Assembly (NCBI RefSeq): GCF_003605755.1
Contig: NZ_RAHJ01000017.1
Coordinates: forward strand, 54,112 to 118,111
Direction: 5' to 3'
From: Tsuneonella suprasediminis
Lineage (GTDB): Bacteria; Pseudomonadota; Alphaproteobacteria; Sphingomonadales; Sphingomonadaceae
DNA: 64,000 bases
Position 1 is the stretch's first letter, and each line of letters begins with the position of its first letter. The notes under the pieces are model-generated. The model saw only the letters and a list, made by a program, of their open reading frames with translations, was not told where the DNA came from and did not search any database. The position numbers were made by a program, and so were the translations under genes. Shown one piece after another: positions 23,555 through 32,543 of this stretch.

Positions 23555-24649
23555 ATGGCCGATCAGGGTGACAAGCGAAAGTATCAGTTCACCGACATCG
23601 ATATGGTCGGGCCGGATGCGGTCGCCACGGCTTTCGCCAATCAGGTGGCCTATTGCGAACATGCCGGTGCCCCGATCACTGCCCGTGTCGTGGGGGCAGT
23701 GGCGAAATTGCTGGAGAGCGATGCGTCGGGTGCTTTGCTCGACCGTATTCGCAAATGGCAGGGGCCACCTCTGGCCGATGCGCTGCCATTGCGGGTCGCA
23801 GGTGGTATCCACGCGCTCTATCTTTCAGGACAGCAGCCCGAATTGCGCGCGATTTACCAGCGGCCATCGGCGGACGACGTGGCCCTGATTGCCGATACCA
23901 TCCGCGCACACGAGGCGCCGCTGATGGCGTGGCTGGCCGGGCCGCCACAGACCAACGAAGCCGGACGGTCGAGCAATTTTGCGGCCGCGATGTTGTGGCT
24001 TGCGGACAGAGGATTGCCACCGCGTTTCGAATGCCGCGAAATTGGGTCCAGCGCGGGCATCAACCTGATGATGGACCGGTATTCCTACGATCTGGGCGGA
24101 ACACGTTTCGGCTCACGTCCGTCGGTGATGCACTTCGCGCCCGAATGGCAGGGTGACGCCCCGCCGCATTCGGATGTCGAAATCCTCTCGCTGAAAGGAT
24201 GCGATGTCGCTCCGGTCGATCTGACCGATCCGCAACAGGCATTACGCTTGAAAGCCTATATCTGGCCGGAACATACGGTCCGTTTTGACAGGATCGAGGC
24301 GGCGATTGCCGCCGCCAGGGATCGCGCTCCTGATATCGTGAAAATGAACGCTGCCGATTTCGTCGAGGCAGAACTCGCCAGGCCGCAAGAGGAGGGGGCC
24401 ACCCGCGTTCTGATGCACTCGATTGTCTGGCAATATGTTCCCAAAGACGAACAGGCGCGGGTGACTGCGGCTATGGAGGCGGCAGGCAAACGGGCGCGTG
24501 ACGACAGGGCGCTGGCGTGGATCGCGGTGGAGGCTAATCGCGACACCCATCGCCATGAACTGCGAGTCCGCTATTGGCCGGGCGGAGCGGAAGGTGCCCT
24601 GCTGGCAGAGGCGCACCCGCACGGCGCATGGATCAGGTGGGAAGGGTAA
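23555..24649 (+). CDS. DUF2332 family protein
   Basis: The 364-residue protein resembles DUF2332: an N-terminal FANQVAYCEHAGAPITARVV, LALR-type AGGIHALYLSG, NEAGRSSNFAAAMLWLA, and a central REIGSSAGINLMMDRYSYD motif that looks like a nucleotide- or SAM-binding loop. The end has HSIVWQYVPKDEQARVTAAM and a WIRWEG tail. The function is not established. The ATG is preceded by AGGAAAAGGG; the gene is diverged from hisG with a 43-base gap. Confidence 0.85.
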   Translation: MADQGDKRKYQFTDIDMVGPDAVATAFANQVAYCEHAGAPITARVVGAVAKLLESDASGALLDRIRKWQGPPLADALPLRVAGGIHALYLSGQQPELRAIYQRPSADDVALIADTIRAHEAPLMAWLAGPPQTNEAGRSSNFAAAMLWLADRGLPPRFECREIGSSAGINLMMDRYSYDLGGTRFGSRPSVMHFAPEWQGDAPPHSDVEILSLKGCDVAPVDLTDPQQALRLKAYIWPEHTVRFDRIEAAIAAARDRAPDIVKMNAADFVEAELARPQEEGATRVLMHSIVWQYVPKDEQARVTAAMEAAGKRARDDRALAWIAVEANRDTHRHELRVRYWPGGAEGALLAEAHPHGAWIRWEG

Positions 24650-24690
24650 CCCCCCACCGCATTGAGCCAAGGGGCGCCGACAGCGCCGCG

Positions 24691-25590
24691 TCAGGCGGTT
24701 CGCGCCAGAAATGCATCCATCGCTGTGTTCACGGCCACAGGCGCTTCCCAAGGGATAAAGTGACCGCAATCGCGCACTTCGACCACTGTCATGTCGGTGA
24801 CGATTTCGTCCAGCCCATCGAGGTTTTCCGGCGGCAGAGCGAGGTCGTCCATCGCCCAGATAACCAGCGTCGGAATCGTCAGCGGCGGCAGGGGCGGCGG
24901 GCTCCACCCTTCGGGAATAGCGAATGGCGCATCCATTGGTGGAACGTCGACCGAGCTGGCGCGATACCAGTTGAGCATACCGAACGCCGCGTCACGATCC
25001 TGCCAGTCGGCAAACAGAGCCTCGCGCTCCTCCGGCTCCATCACGTCGGCGCGGTCCCACTTGATTTCCTGTAGCAGTAGTGCCGCCAGCCCATGTTCCC
25101 GCACCAGCGCATCGTTCGCGGTATCCTTGAAGCCGCGCATATACTGGCTCGCCTCACGCTGGGCGGGGTTGGTATAGAGCAGCTTCTGGAATGTCATCGG
25201 ATGCGGCGCATTGGCGATCACAGCGCGGGTGACGCGGCCACTGGCCTGCCCGGTCAGCGCGATGCCCCAGGCGATGGCGCCGCCCCAGTCGTGGCCGACA
25301 ATCGTGAACGTATCCACGCCCAGCGCATCGGCCAGCAGGAAGATGTCGCCGATCAGTTTGTCCGCGGTGTACGATGCGACATCCTGCGGCTTCGACGATC
25401 CGCGATATCCGCGCTGATCGGGGGCGATGCAGCGGAAACGGTCGGAAAAGTGCGCGATCTGGTGGCGCCAGGTGCGATGGTTTTCGGGAAAGCCGTGCAG
25501 GAACAGCAACACAGGCGCATCTCGTGGACCGGTATCGACGACATCGAGTTCTATCCCGTTGGCAAGCGTAACGCGCTGCATTTCCATCAA
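24691..25590 (-). CDS. Alpha/beta hydrolase, epoxide-hydrolase-like
   Basis: The 299-residue protein has an HGFPENHRTWRHQI oxyanion motif, the nucleophile elbow GHDWGG (Asp nucleophile as in epoxide hydrolases and haloalkane dehalogenases), PDQRGYRGSSKP, and DCGHFIPWEAP with the catalytic His. Two cap-domain Tyr residues typical of epoxide hydrolases cannot be placed with certainty. It overlaps the upstream SDR by four bases. The substrate is unknown. Confidence 0.87.
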   Translation of the reverse strand: MMEMQRVTLANGIELDVVDTGPRDAPVLLFLHGFPENHRTWRHQIAHFSDRFRCIAPDQRGYRGSSKPQDVASYTADKLIGDIFLLADALGVDTFTIVGHDWGGAIAWGIALTGQASGRVTRAVIANAPHPMTFQKLLYTNPAQREASQYMRGFKDTANDALVREHGLAALLLQEIKWDRADVMEPEEREALFADWQDRDAAFGMLNWYRASSVDVPPMDAPFAIPEGWSPPPLPPLTIPTLVIWAMDDLALPPENLDGLDEIVTDMTVVEVRDCGHFIPWEAPVAVNTAMDAFLARTA

Positions 25591-26402
25591 TCCTCTCCTT
25601 TAAGCCGCTCCATATATCCCTGTGCGACCATGTTCGCGACCTGATCGAGCAACTGGTCGGGCGTGCGGCGCAACTCGCCCATCGCCTCTTCCATGCCGCG
25701 TGCGACGATGATTTCGCGTTGGCTCAAGGCGATGGCGTCTAGTATCGTCTTTGCGGCATCTTCGGGCGGAATGCCTTCCTCGATGGCCTTGTCGCTTTTG
25801 CCGCGCACCGAACCGTCGGCGGTCAGGGCGTTGCGGCTGACATCGGTGCGGATCGATCCGGGGTAGATCGTGTGCACTTCCACCCCGCTCTGCGACAGTT
25901 CGGCGCGCAGGGCATCGGCATATCCGGCCAGCCCGAACTTGGCCGCGCAATAGGCGGTTCGCATCGGCACACCGACTTTCCCGGCGATGGAGGAGACGAA
26001 GGCCAGACGCCCCGATCCGTGCGCGCTCATCGGCCCGATCAGGCTCTGCGCGAAGGCGATCTGGGCGATCAGATCGACTTCGATAATCTCGCGGTTCACC
26101 TTCATGTCGGTTTCGAGCGCCGCCGAGCGTTGCGATATGCCCGCGTTGGCGACCGCGAAGTCGATACTGCCTTTCCAGTTCAATGCCTTGGATGCCGCAC
26201 CGGCCAGCGCCGCTTCGTCACGCACATCGAACGGCAGGATCAGCGTGTCGGTTGCGATATCGGCCGCAACCGCCTGTAATCGCGCCTCATCTCTGCCCGA
26301 AAGGACCACGTGCCCGCCGCGTGCCGCCCATTCGCGGGCGAGGGCGGCGCCGATCCCGCTCGATGCGCCGGTAATCCATGCGGTCTGTGCGGATGGGTTC
26401 AT
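25587..26402 (-). CDS. Short-chain dehydrogenase/reductase
   Basis: The 271-residue SDR has the TGASSGIG cofactor loop, NAGIS, catalytic Ser in FVSSIAGKVG and YCAAK. The position after strand two (GRDEARL) fits NADP(H) preference. The C-terminal part (DAAKTILDAIALSQREIIVA) resembles the SDRs that act on acyl or lipid substrates, but this is weak. It overlaps the hydrolase by four bases, and the two may serve one degradation or detoxification step. Confidence 0.87.
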   Translation of the reverse strand: MNPSAQTAWITGASSGIGAALAREWAARGGHVVLSGRDEARLQAVAADIATDTLILPFDVRDEAALAGAASKALNWKGSIDFAVANAGISQRSAALETDMKVNREIIEVDLIAQIAFAQSLIGPMSAHGSGRLAFVSSIAGKVGVPMRTAYCAAKFGLAGYADALRAELSQSGVEVHTIYPGSIRTDVSRNALTADGSVRGKSDKAIEEGIPPEDAAKTILDAIALSQREIIVARGMEEAMGELRRTPDQLLDQVANMVAQGYMERLKGED

Positions 26403-26437
26403 GGATATCTCGCTGTTCTGGAAGGACTATCGGGGGG

Positions 26438-26716
26438 CTATTCCACCTCATCCGGGGCGAGCGCGCGGATCGCCAGTGCATGGACCCGCTGGCCGGGAAT
26501 ATCTCCCAGCGCGGCATTGATCATGCGTTGCCGGTCGAGGCGGCCCTTGCCAGTGAACGCGTCGCTTTCGATCACGATAGAGAAGTGGGATTCGCCGCTG
26601 CCATCGTCGCCCGCATGGCCGTGATGCCGCGCACTGTCGTTCACGACCTGCAAGTGGTTGGGGGAAAAGGCGTTGGTGAGGAGAGTTTCCATCTCGGTCT
26701 GAATCGATCCTGTCAT
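26438..26716 (-). CDS. bolA: BolA family protein
   Basis: The 92-residue product has the BolA core: HLQVVNDSARHHGHAG, SHFSIVIESDAFTGKGRLDR and VHALAIRALAP. BolA proteins bind Fe-S clusters with monothiol glutaredoxins or act on DNA. I chose the ATG at 26716 as family-like in length; an upstream ATG at 26758 would add 14 residues and run into the divergent J-domain gene. The bolA/J-domain pair is common in sphingomonads. Confidence 0.9.
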   Translation of the reverse strand: MTGSIQTEMETLLTNAFSPNHLQVVNDSARHHGHAGDDGSGESHFSIVIESDAFTGKGRLDRQRMINAALGDIPGQRVHALAIRALAPDEVE

Positions 26717-26768
26717 GCAACCGGTTTGGGGCTTCACAACCGGCTTGTCCATGCCCATCCTAAACCGA

Positions 26769-27359
26769 ATGCGGCAAATGCGGTTTCACGGAAGACATAC
26801 GGATACAGGGCGCACCTGCGACGCGCCGGGTTGCAGCGAAGCGGGCGAATATCGCGCGCCGGGAAACAATCCTGCGGGGTTTGACGGGCCGGGGGACTGG
26901 CGCTGGTTCTGCCTGCAACACGTGCGCGAATTCAACGCCGGTTACGACTGGTTCGAAGGGATGAGCGCAGAGGAAATCTGGGAGGCGCAGGCCCCCGGCG
27001 CCAACTGGTCTAACACCAGCGCAAAGCGAGCTTTTCGCGCCGATGGCGGCGCGGGCGGGGTGCCGCGCTGGGCCGATTTCGACGATCCGCTGGACGCCAT
27101 CGGCGCGCGCGCCGCCGATATCCGCCGCCGCGCTGCGGCCAGCTCGCACTTTGCCCGCTTCACCCCGCGTGAGCGGGAGGCGCTGACGGCGATGAACCTG
27201 TCCCCCGATGTCGACCGGCAAGGGTTGCGGCGGCGCTATTCCGAACTGGTCCGCCGATACCACCCCGACCGCAACGGCGGCGATCGCAGTCACGAGGCGC
27301 TGCTGGGCCGGGTTGTCGAAGCGTATCAGTTGCTTAGGAGGAGCGAGGCGTTCGCCTGA
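26769..27359 (+). CDS. J-domain (DnaJ-like) protein
   Basis: The product (about 196 residues) carries a C-terminal J domain, AMNLSPDVDRQGLRRRYSEL then VRRYHPDRNGG with the HPD motif, and an N-terminal Cys-containing part (RTCDAPGCSEAGEYRAPG, DWRWFCLQHVREFNAGYD) that may bind a metal. It likely stimulates an Hsp70. Starts at 26715, 26751 and 26769 are possible; MRQMRFHGR at 26769 best matches homologues I recall. Divergent from bolA, convergent with the GST gene. Confidence 0.85.
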   Translation: MRQMRFHGRHTDTGRTCDAPGCSEAGEYRAPGNNPAGFDGPGDWRWFCLQHVREFNAGYDWFEGMSAEEIWEAQAPGANWSNTSAKRAFRADGGAGGVPRWADFDDPLDAIGARAADIRRRAAASSHFARFTPREREALTAMNLSPDVDRQGLRRRYSELVRRYHPDRNGGDRSHEALLGRVVEAYQLLRRSEAFA

Positions 27360-27365
27360 CGCCTG

Positions 27366-27998
27366 CTACCCCGCGTTGCCCTGCATTTCCTCGCCCAGTG
27401 CGTTGTCGATGGCTTTGCTCGCTTTGTAGGCATTGCGGGTACGCAGGCGTTCGGCGTAAGCTTCGAATGCGGGGCGGCTCGGCATCGAACCGAAGGCCAT
27501 GCCCCAATCGACATGCGATCCGACATAGACATCGGCCATTGTGAAGCGATTTCCGCAAACATATTCGCGGGTTGCCAGCATCGCCTCCAGCGTATCGATC
27601 GCCAGATCGAAGGTGCCGTATCCCAGCATGATCGAGCGTTCGGGGGCCGCCTCAAGCCCGAAACTGCGGTTGGTAATCGCCTGTTCCAGAGGCCCCGCAG
27701 CGAAGAATAACCACCTGAAATAATCCGCTTTTTCCTCGGCAGACGGCAAGAGATCGGGCGCGGCAGTTTCAGCGAGATAGTGGCAGATCGCCGCTGCTTC
27801 GGTCACGACATGATCGTGCCCGCCGTGGTGATGGACGATAGTAGGTACTTTGCCCATCGGATTGATTTTGAGGAATTCTTCCGACTTGTTCTGCCATTCG
27901 ACGAACACCGTATCGTAATCCGCGTTCGCCTCGTGCAAGGCCCAGCGGGCGATCTGGCCACGGCTTAAAGGGTTGGTGTAGAACGTAAAATCGGGCAT
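27366..27998 (-). CDS. Glutathione S-transferase family protein
   Basis: The 210-residue protein has a thioredoxin-like N-domain (FYTNPLSRGQIARWALHEAN, with NPMGKVPTIV and a TEAAAICHYL glutathione-contact motif) and a helical C-domain (FTMADVYVGSHVDWG). It probably conjugates or reduces electrophiles with glutathione. It is last in a same-strand set of two GST and two VOC genes behind an HxlR-type regulator. Confidence 0.88.
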   Translation of the reverse strand: MPDFTFYTNPLSRGQIARWALHEANADYDTVFVEWQNKSEEFLKINPMGKVPTIVHHHGGHDHVVTEAAAICHYLAETAAPDLLPSAEEKADYFRWLFFAAGPLEQAITNRSFGLEAAPERSIMLGYGTFDLAIDTLEAMLATREYVCGNRFTMADVYVGSHVDWGMAFGSMPSRPAFEAYAERLRTRNAYKASKAIDNALGEEMQGNAG

Positions 27999-28056
27999 TT
28001 GAAAACTCCGCAGCAGAACAGGTCAGGGTGGGCGTACCGCTATCCTGTCTGAACCG

Positions 28057-28869
28057 CTATCCCCCGGCTTTGCGCGGGCCGACCAGTCCGGCGCTGGCGC
28101 CGTGCGGGTCACGTATATCGACGGAAAATTCGCCGCCGGGGATTTCCTGTGGCCCATCAATGATTTGACCGCCACCAGCGATGACTGCAGCCACTGCCCG
28201 GTCGATGTCGTCGACGCCGATGTAATGGGTCCAGCGCGGGCCATCGCTGTTGCCGGGCATCGTGTTGCAGATCGCGCCGATGCCGATGCCATCGCAGGCG
28301 ACGAAACGGTATGTGCCGAGCGGCCCCATCTCCATCTCACCCTCGCGATTCCATCCGAACAGGTCGCAGTAAAGTGTTATCGCAGCAGCGGAATCTCCTG
28401 ACTGCAACTCGTTCCAGCGGACGTGTTGCGGCTGATCGACCGAGAACACGTCGCTTTGCGCGTCGGGGGCGTTGGCGGGCGGGGTGGGGTTCATCAGATA
28501 GAACGGCGCGCCCCACGGATCGTCAACCATTGCAAAGCGTCCGACACCTTCCAGATCACGCGCAGATTGGTATATTTTTCCGCCACTTGCGACAAGTGCG
28601 GCGGCGGTCGCATCGACATCGGGCACGTGAATATAACCGAACCATCCGGGCTTTGCTCCCGCGGCGATCATCTCCGCCGACAAGGCCAGCATTCCCCCGG
28701 CGAAACCGCCATCGCTGCGGCGGATCATGCGATAGTCCAGCCCGGCCTCCGCAGCGGAGCTGCACGGTTCGATATCCCATCCTATCACACTGTCATAAAA
28801 CGATTTTGCTGCATCGGGATCGGAGGTCATCAGTTCGTACCAGATGAATGCGCCGGGTTGGTCGGACAT
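28057..28869 (-). CDS. VOC family protein with two glyoxalase-like domains
   Basis: The 270-residue product has two VOC modules: GAFIWYELMTSDPDAAKSFY (residues about 5-120) and VRWNELQSGDSAAAITLYCD (about 140-255), each with FGYIHVPDVDA- or THYIGVDDIDR-type strands. I chose the ATG at 28869, preceded by AGGAGA eight bases upstream. The architecture resembles actinobacterial CFP30B-type proteins. The substrate is unknown; the GST neighbours suggest electrophile metabolism. Confidence 0.86.
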   Translation of the reverse strand: MSDQPGAFIWYELMTSDPDAAKSFYDSVIGWDIEPCSSAAEAGLDYRMIRRSDGGFAGGMLALSAEMIAAGAKPGWFGYIHVPDVDATAAALVASGGKIYQSARDLEGVGRFAMVDDPWGAPFYLMNPTPPANAPDAQSDVFSVDQPQHVRWNELQSGDSAAAITLYCDLFGWNREGEMEMGPLGTYRFVACDGIGIGAICNTMPGNSDGPRWTHYIGVDDIDRAVAAVIAGGGQIIDGPQEIPGGEFSVDIRDPHGASAGLVGPRKAGG

Positions 28870-28961
28870 GGCAATTTCTCCTGTGGCTTCTGATTCAGAC
28901 GGTTGGCTTGGTGGTAGGGGTTGTTGCCGCCATATCATTGAAATATATAATGAAACTCGCC

Positions 28962-29633
28962 TTATTCCGGCGGGGAGTTGCTGGCGAACGGGGCCAGTTG
29001 ATCGGCCATCGCCTGGGCGAAAGCGGGGCGTGCGACAGCGCGTTCGAGATAGGCCGACAGCGCCGGGTAGGGATCGAGCGAAATATTGCTGGCGATGTCC
29101 CGCAAAACCGTCACCATCGCAATGTCAGCGATGGAAAAATCGCCTGCAATCCAATCACTTGCCTCCATATATCGCTCCACCGGAGCGAGGCGACCGGCGA
29201 TCTGTTTTTCCAGCGAAGGGCGGCGCAGTGGGGCCCATTCTTCTCCGGCGGAGAAGAAAGCCACACGCGCCATCTCAAATGCCATTGGTTCCAGAGAGTT
29301 AAGCGCCGCGAACAGCCACGAAACAACCCGCGCCCGCGCCGCCGGATCGCGCGGCAGCAGCGCCTCGCTCTTTTCGCCAAGGTGCATCAGGCAGGCACCG
29401 CTTTCGAACACCGTGATTTCGCCGTCGCGCAGCACCGGAACCTGGCCCCACGGCTGTTCGGCAAAGTACCATTCGGGCCGCTTCACCGCGCTGATAAGTC
29501 GCTCGGAATACGGCAGTTTTGCCTCTTCACAAGCCCACCGCAAGCGCAAGTCGCGCACGTATCCCTGAGCGAATTTCGGCACCCATTCGAAGGCAGTGAT
29601 CTCCAGTTCGGCGGCAGGGTCGATCATTGTCAC
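28962..29633 (-). CDS. Glutathione S-transferase family protein
   Basis: The 223-residue protein has a GST N-domain (EWVPKFAQGYVRDLRLRWAC, PWGQVPVLRDGEITVFESGA) and a C-domain with GDFSIADIAMVTVLRDI. It overlaps the upstream VOC gene by four bases, so the two are translationally coupled. It is not closely similar to the GST at 27366. Confidence 0.88.
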   Translation of the reverse strand: MTMIDPAAELEITAFEWVPKFAQGYVRDLRLRWACEEAKLPYSERLISAVKRPEWYFAEQPWGQVPVLRDGEITVFESGACLMHLGEKSEALLPRDPAARARVVSWLFAALNSLEPMAFEMARVAFFSAGEEWAPLRRPSLEKQIAGRLAPVERYMEASDWIAGDFSIADIAMVTVLRDIASNISLDPYPALSAYLERAVARPAFAQAMADQLAPFASNSPPE

Positions 29634-30094
29634 TTTACACCTTCTTCACCACTATATGATTCGTCTAAGTCATTGAATTCATGTGGCCCTTTTTCAGCAG
29701 CCACCGGGTCCATCCAGAACAGTTCCCAGTCGTGCCCGTCGGGGTCTTCGAAGCTGCGACTGTACATGAATCCAAAGTCTTGCGGCGGATTGCTGTCAGG
29801 TGTTCCACCCGCATCCGCGACCCGCGCCAGCGTCTCGTCCACCGCATCGCGGCTTTCGCATGTCACCGCATAGATTGCCGAACTCTCCCGATAGGGGTCG
29901 GAATTGACCTTATGAGAGAACTGTCTGAATTTTTCGGGTGTCAACAGCATCACATGGATCGTTTCGCTCAGCGTCATTCCCGCCGCGGTATCGTCAGTGA
30001 ACCTGGGTTCGTTGACGAACCCTATGGAAGAATAGAACTTTTTGGCGCGCTCCAGATCGGACACGCGCAGGTTCACAAAAATCATCCGGGCCAT
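29630..30094 (-). CDS. VOC/glyoxalase family protein
   Basis: The 154-residue product starts MARMIFVNLRVSDLERAKKF and contains the glyoxalase-like FEDPDGHDWELFWMDP. Proteins of this type are metal-dependent lyases or dioxygenase-like enzymes of unknown substrate. It is first in the GST/VOC set, 63 bases from the divergent HxlR gene. Confidence 0.9.
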   Translation of the reverse strand: MARMIFVNLRVSDLERAKKFYSSIGFVNEPRFTDDTAAGMTLSETIHVMLLTPEKFRQFSHKVNSDPYRESSAIYAVTCESRDAVDETLARVADAGGTPDSNPPQDFGFMYSRSFEDPDGHDWELFWMDPVAAEKGPHEFNDLDESYSGEEGVK

Positions 30095-30136
30095 ACCGCT
30101 CTCCTCAGGCGAATCGGTTCTTGCGATTGGTGCGAC

Positions 30137-30178
30137 AAGTAGTTACTTATTACAACCATGAAGTCACAAAAAGTAACT
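30137..30178. promoter_or_regulatory. Probable HxlR operator
   Basis: AAGTA-GT-TACTT (30137-30148) is a perfect short palindrome, and AGTCAC-A5-GTAACT (30162-30178) repeats the half-site in inverted form. AGTTACTT (30141) and AAGTAACT (30171) are exact reverse complements. The cluster spans the start codon of the regulator, which fits autoregulation plus control of the divergent VOC gene. Confidence 0.6.
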
Positions 30179-30856
30179 CAGACCGTTTCGGAGCCACGAC
30201 GGGCCGAACATGGCCGCTGGTATGCCGATGGCTGCGGGGCTGCCTTCGCGCTGGAAATTCTGGGCGAGCGATGGGCGATGCTGATCGTGCGCGAGCTGAT
30301 GCTGGGGCCGCGGCGGTTTTCGCAACTGCGGGCCAGCTTGCCCAAAATCAGCGCGCGGGTGCTGACCGAACGGCTGGAGAGTCTGGAACGGCACCAAGTG
30401 GTCGCGCGGCAGGAGATTGATGAGCCGGTGCCTGCCCGGTTCTACGCATTAACCGAATGGGGCAGGGCCGCCGAACCGGCGATCCTGGCGCTGTGCCGCT
30501 GGGGCCTGTCGGCGCGGGCGCACGATCCCGCCATCGGCGTGTCGCCGGTGGCGGCGGTGCTGTCGCTCAAGGCGAATTACACCGGCGCCAACGGGGGCGA
30601 TCCGATCACCGTGGGGCTGGAGATCGGCGATGCCCGGTTCGTGGCCCGGCTGGGCGAGACGATGGAGGTGGAGCGGGGCGATCCGGCAGAGGCGCAGATC
30701 GTGCTGTCCGCCGAACAGCCATTACCGATTCTGGCGGCGTTTTACCGCAAGACCGGGCTGAGCAATCTGGCCGGATCGTTGCACGCGCGGGGTGACATTG
30801 CCGCGGCACAGGCGGCGATTGCCCGGTTCGCATTTCCCGAGAGGTTAACGCCATAA
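30158..30856 (+). CDS. HxlR-family transcriptional regulator
   Basis: The 232-residue protein has an N-terminal winged helix of the HxlR type (ALEILGERWAMLIVRELMLG, RRFSQLRASLPKISARVLTE, ERLESLERHQVV, YALTEWGRAAEP) and an extra C-terminal domain of about 110 residues (ALSLKANYTGANGG-type onward) of possible SCP2-like, ligand-binding character. HxlR proteins sense thiols, aldehydes or electrophiles. Diverged from VOC-GST-VOC-GST, it is the likely local controller. Confidence 0.88.
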   Translation: MKSQKVTQTVSEPRRAEHGRWYADGCGAAFALEILGERWAMLIVRELMLGPRRFSQLRASLPKISARVLTERLESLERHQVVARQEIDEPVPARFYALTEWGRAAEPAILALCRWGLSARAHDPAIGVSPVAAVLSLKANYTGANGGDPITVGLEIGDARFVARLGETMEVERGDPAEAQIVLSAEQPLPILAAFYRKTGLSNLAGSLHARGDIAAAQAAIARFAFPERLTP

Positions 30857-30987
30857 ACCCGTGGGTGCCGTAGCGGGAGCGGGCGGCGGGCAGGGCGACA
30901 TCGGCATGGGCTTTAAACGCTGACAGGAAAATTGCCCGCGTATCCCGCTTGCGGCCTGCCGCGCCCGCGTCTAGTCACCCCGGCGAT

Positions 30988-31974
30988 ATGAGCGAAAACC
31001 TCGACACCAGTAACAAGACTGTCCTGCCCGCACCGGATATCGAAGTCAGCGTTCGCGAGACGTTCGGTATCGATATCGACTGGACGGTTCCTGCCTTCAG
31101 CGAAGCCGATCCGCGCGTGCCCGATCTGGACGAAAACTATGTTTTCGATCCTGATACCACGCTGGCCATTCTGGCCGGATTCGCGCACGATCGCCGGGTG
31201 ATGGTGCAGGGGTATCACGGCACGGGTAAATCGACCCATATCGAACAGGTTGCCGCGCGGCTGAAATGGCCGTGCGTCCGCATTAACCTCGACGCGCATA
31301 TCAGCCGTATCGATCTGGTCGGGCGCGATGCCATCGTGCTGCGCGACGGGTTGCAGGTCACCGAATTCCGCGAAGGTCTGCTGCCGTGGGCGTTGCAGCA
31401 CCCCGTCGCGCTGGTGTTCGACGAATACGACGCGGGCCGCCCCGACGTGATGTTCGTGATCCAGCGCGTGCTGGAACAGCAGGGCAAGCTGACGCTGCTC
31501 GATCAGAACCGCGTGATCCGCCCCGATCCGTATTTCCGCCTGTTCGCCACGGCCAACACCGTGGGGCTGGGCGACACCAGCGGGCTGTATCACGGGACGC
31601 AGGCCATCAATCAGGGCCAGATGGACCGCTGGAACATCGTCGTCGGCCTCAACTATCTGCCTACGGAAACCGAACAGGAAATCGTCGGCGCGAAAAATCC
31701 CGACACCGATCCCAAAGTGATCGCCGATATGATCAAGGTCGCGGACCTTACGCGACAGGGTTTCATCAACGGCGATATCTCCACGGTGATGAGCCCGCGT
31801 ACCGTCATCACATGGGCGCAGAACGCGGCCATTTTCGGTGATGTCGGCTTCGCCTTCCGCCTGTCGTTCCTCAACAAATGCGACGAAGCGGAACGGGTGC
31901 TGGTGGCAGAATATTACCAGCGCGTGTTCGGTGTGGACTTGCCCGAAAGCGTGGTCGGCTCCAACCACGGGTGA
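30988..31974 (+). CDS. cobS: Cobaltochelatase CobS-like AAA+ subunit
   Basis: The 328-residue protein has [18 protein letters not shown] (Walker A), [20 protein letters not shown] (Walker B) and [20 protein letters not shown] with the sensor region, as in CobS of aerobic cobalamin synthesis. CobS works with CobT and CobN to insert cobalt. I start at the ATG at 30988 (MSENLDT) rather than an upstream in-frame start. cobT does not follow; a nucleotidyltransferase-fold gene does. Confidence 0.92.
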   Translation: MSENLDTSNKTVLPAPDIEVSVRETFGIDIDWTVPAFSEADPRVPDLDENYVFDPDTTLAILAGFAHDRRVMVQGYHGTGKSTHIEQVAARLKWPCVRINLDAHISRIDLVGRDAIVLRDGLQVTEFREGLLPWALQHPVALVFDEYDAGRPDVMFVIQRVLEQQGKLTLLDQNRVIRPDPYFRLFATANTVGLGDTSGLYHGTQAINQGQMDRWNIVVGLNYLPTETEQEIVGAKNPDTDPKVIADMIKVADLTRQGFINGDISTVMSPRTVITWAQNAAIFGDVGFAFRLSFLNKCDEAERVLVAEYYQRVFGVDLPESVVGSNHG

Positions 31975-31992
31975 GGTTGAGGGGCGAGCGAG

Positions 31993-32538
31993 ATGTCCCT
32001 GCCAAATGAATATATCGCTGCGTTAAGGCCACTGGCCGAGGCATTTTCGGCTTACGAGACAGAAACAGGGCAAACACCGGTTTTGGTGGGCGGAGCTGCG
32101 GCCGCGATCCATACCAATGGCAATTTCATGTCCGCAGATTTCGATGTCGTGGCCGGCAATGACGATGCCTTTGCACGGGCAATGCGCGCCGCAGGATTTC
32201 TCGATGACGAGATGGCCATTCACGGTAAAGGTGGATGGTATCACCCCGCTCACCCCCAATTCGGGGTGGAGCAGGTTTCCGGGGACTTTTTCGACGGGCG
32301 CGCGGCCCGGTCGCGGTGTCTGCGGCTAACGGTGAAGAGAGATGCCGCTGTGGTACTGCCGTCTGTCGAAGACATGATTGCAGATCGGTTGGGTCAGCAT
32401 GAGATTGCCGCGGGCGATCCATCCATGCTTCAACAGGCGTTGGCGCTTTTCAGGCTGTCTGAGGGTTTAGACCTTGATTACCTACATCGGCGTATAACCG
32501 AAGAGGGTGGAAATCCGGCCCATCTGAGACTATCTTAA
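31993..32538 (+). CDS. Nucleotidyltransferase-fold protein
   Basis: The 181-residue protein carries a pol-beta-type nucleotidyltransferase signature: VGGAAAAIHTNG followed by SADFDVVAG, then VEDMIADRLGQHE and a helical end. This resembles AbiEii-like and related NTases used in toxin-antitoxin and defence modules, though a third catalytic acidic residue cannot be assigned. Base composition looks less GC-rich than in its neighbours. A 66-codon gene follows after five bases. Confidence 0.7.
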   Translation: MSLPNEYIAALRPLAEAFSAYETETGQTPVLVGGAAAAIHTNGNFMSADFDVVAGNDDAFARAMRAAGFLDDEMAIHGKGGWYHPAHPQFGVEQVSGDFFDGRAARSRCLRLTVKRDAAVVLPSVEDMIADRLGQHEIAAGDPSMLQQALALFRLSEGLDLDYLHRRITEEGGNPAHLRLS

Positions 32539-32543
32539 ACTTT

